A stretch of DNA of 6,187 bases, taken from Bacillota bacterium. Lineage in GTDB: Bacteria; Bacillota; Clostridia; Oscillospirales; Oscillospiraceae. Shown here in pieces: positions 5,240-6,187 of the stretch. The stretch spans positions 1-6,187 of the forward strand of contig WQUU01000097.1 in NCBI GenBank assembly GCA_009781925.1, in the 5' to 3' direction. The position numbers were made by a program, and so were the translations under genes. Numbering within the stretch: the first letter of the stretch is position 1; the number at the start of each line of letters is the position of its first letter. A model generated the notes under the pieces. The model saw only the letters and a program-made list of their open reading frames with translations, was not told the DNA's origin and did not search any database.

Positions 5240-5920
5240 ATGGCGATTGTTGACAAAATGGAGCTCCAGCTCCGGCCGGCGGAGACGGAGATGGCGGAAT
5301 ACCCCGCGAAGGCCATCACCTTGGCCAGCGGGGAGAAACTGGTGGTCAAGCAGTTGGCGCGGGAGGACTGCGGCATCGCGCTGGAGGCAGTGGAGCCTCT
5401 GATGAAAGTGGAGCGGGATTTCTATGACATCGTGGCCGCACGGATGTACGCGGAAATTCTGGGCTATATGCGCTATCGCGTGAAGGACGAATACGTGTTC
5501 CTCGGCACCGTCAACGGCGAGATTGCCGGCATTGTCAACGGCCGCAAGCTCGACGAGAAGGTCGGCATGAGCTACCACACCATCACGATCCGGCAGGGTC
5601 TGCGCATCGGCGCGCAGCTCTTCGCGGCGAAAATGGAATACCACTTCGACTACTTAAACCAGGACGAGGTCTGGATCGTGGCCGAGTCCCCCAACGGCTT
5701 TAAGCGCTGGATGATCGAATATGAGCTGATCTCCCGCCCGGAGGTCTGGCACGAGCTGGGCGGCGTACCCACCTACGTGCTCACCCGGGCGCTCTGGGAG
5801 AAACACAAAGCCTCGAAAAATACGGGCCGCCGCCCCGTGCCGGAGGCATTGTTGGAGGCCGCCTCCCACCCGCGCCTGCCGGAGCGCTATCCCCAGATTC
5901 CGGACTGGAAGAAGGGGTAA
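5240..5920 (+). CDS. GNAT-like protein of unknown substrate, upstream of a thiolase
   Basis: This is a 226-residue soluble protein without signal peptide or membrane segments. The central part (about 33-165) resembles a GNAT acyltransferase fold: an N-terminal strand LVVKQLAREDC (34-44), a helical stretch, a strand pair YVFLGTVNGEIAGIVNGRKL (85-104), the putative acyl-CoA loop RQGLRIGAQLF (118-128) with the following helix KMEYHFDYLN (131-140), then VWIVAESPNGFKRWMIEYEL (144-163), which matches the usual motif B region. The loop is degenerate: the first glycine of the usual R/QxxGxG pattern appears to be Arg122. A C-terminal tail (about 185-226) is Pro- and Lys/Arg-containing and ends PDWKKG. 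The gene has its own promoter and ends 5 nt before the thiolase gene, which suggests a role in acyl-CoA metabolism. Family assignment is by pattern only; it could be a catalytically altered relative. Confidence 0.8.
   Translation: MAIVDKMELQLRPAETEMAEYPAKAITLASGEKLVVKQLAREDCGIALEAVEPLMKVERDFYDIVAARMYAEILGYMRYRVKDEYVFLGTVNGEIAGIVNGRKLDEKVGMSYHTITIRQGLRIGAQLFAAKMEYHFDYLNQDEVWIVAESPNGFKRWMIEYELISRPEVWHELGGVPTYVLTRALWEKHKASKNTGRRPVPEALLEAASHPRLPERYPQIPDWKKG
5911..5917 (+). promoter_or_regulatory. Ribosome binding site of the thiolase gene
   Basis: GAAGGGG lies within the last codons of the GNAT-like gene, 8 nt before the thiolase ATG at 5926. With the 5-nt intergenic gap it indicates co-translation from one transcript. 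Confidence 0.75.
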
Positions 5921-5925
5921 ACCAT

Positions 5926-6187
5926 ATGCGACCTGTCGGTATTGTCGGCGTCGGCCACACCAAATTCGGCAAGTGGAACGGCACGTTTTTAGACTTGGCC
6001 GCCACAGCCGGAAAAGAGGCTCTGGATGACGCCGGCGTAAAATGCGTCCCCGGCCACGGGATCGACCAGGTTTTCCTGGCCTCCATGGGTTTTGGGGCGA
6101 TCAACCATATCAGCGGCGCGGCCTCCGCGCTGGTGGACAGTTTAAATTTGCGCCCGGCCATGGCGGAGACCGTCGAGAACGGCCCGG
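5926..6187 (+). CDS. Thiolase, SCP2/SCP-x type, N-terminal fragment (3' end outside window)
   Basis: Eighty-seven codons plus one base are visible, against about 380-400 for a whole thiolase. The N-terminus VGIVGVGHTKFGKW (4-17) is the hallmark opening of the SCP2-type thiolase group, followed by LAATAGKEALDDAGV (24-38), IDQVFLASMG (46-55), and AASALVDSLNLRPAMAETVE (65-84), which leads into the active-site region. These enzymes cleave or form beta-ketoacyl-CoA in fatty acid, ketone body or aromatic degradation routes, and in many bacteria and archaea they work with a DUF35 OB-fold partner encoded nearby; none can be seen here. The window stops at VENGP (83-87), about where the nucleophilic cysteine is usually found (VEAACASG-like), and no cysteine is present at that place so far. 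The exact reaction cannot be decided. Confidence 0.88.
   Translation, partial: MRPVGIVGVGHTKFGKWNGTFLDLAATAGKEALDDAGVKCVPGHGIDQVFLASMGFGAINHISGAASALVDSLNLRPAMAETVENGP

Noticed and set aside
5090..5644. N-terminal extension of the first ABC gene to a start at 5644
   Set aside because: It would cross the promoter and the good ribosome site before 5089 and lie antisense to the GNAT-like gene.

Overview
The window looks like part of a GC-rich bacterial chromosome, most likely from the Bacillota (clostridial, possibly Oscillospirales-like). This rests on strong Shine-Dalgarno sites, sigma-70/sigma-A type promoters with 17-bp spacing, Gram-positive-style ABC half-exporters and an SPFH protein of the kind common in Clostridia. 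No taxonomic marker is present, so the assignment is tentative.

Layout. Bases 1-5089 are read leftward (minus strand) as a probable four-gene unit. In transcription order these are an ABC half-exporter (5089-3362), a second ABC half-exporter (3365-1692, coupled to the first through a 4-nt GTGA overlap), an SPFH/stomatin-like membrane protein (1600-623), and a RimJ/RimL-like GNAT acetyltransferase (570 to beyond base 1). A divergent intergenic region (5090-5239) carries one well-formed promoter for each direction, with a 20-bp interrupted palindrome covering both -35 boxes. To the right, on the plus strand, lie a 226-residue protein with a GNAT-like central part (5240-5920) and, 5 nt later, the N-terminal 87 codons of an SCP2/SCP-x-type thiolase (5926 to the window end).

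How the genes may work together. The two ABC proteins have complete ATPase motifs and very probably form a heterodimeric exporter; the substrate cannot be read from the sequence. SPFH proteins organise membrane microdomains, so one in the same unit may serve the exporter or general envelope homeostasis. The divergent pair points to acyl-CoA metabolism.

The most unusual content is repetitive. Five copies of a small palindromic module occur: a YTGTAG head followed by a 9-bp stem with a 2-4 nt loop. Two form a perfect 26-bp inverted repeat that covers the stop codon of the second ABC gene and the ABC-SPFH gap. Three more lie inside the first ABC gene, read in frame as an extra stretch of about 49 residues in the linker between its membrane and ATPase domains. 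A separate array of five degenerate heptamers overlaps the SPFH stop codon. I see no CRISPR array, tRNA, rRNA, transposase or phage gene.
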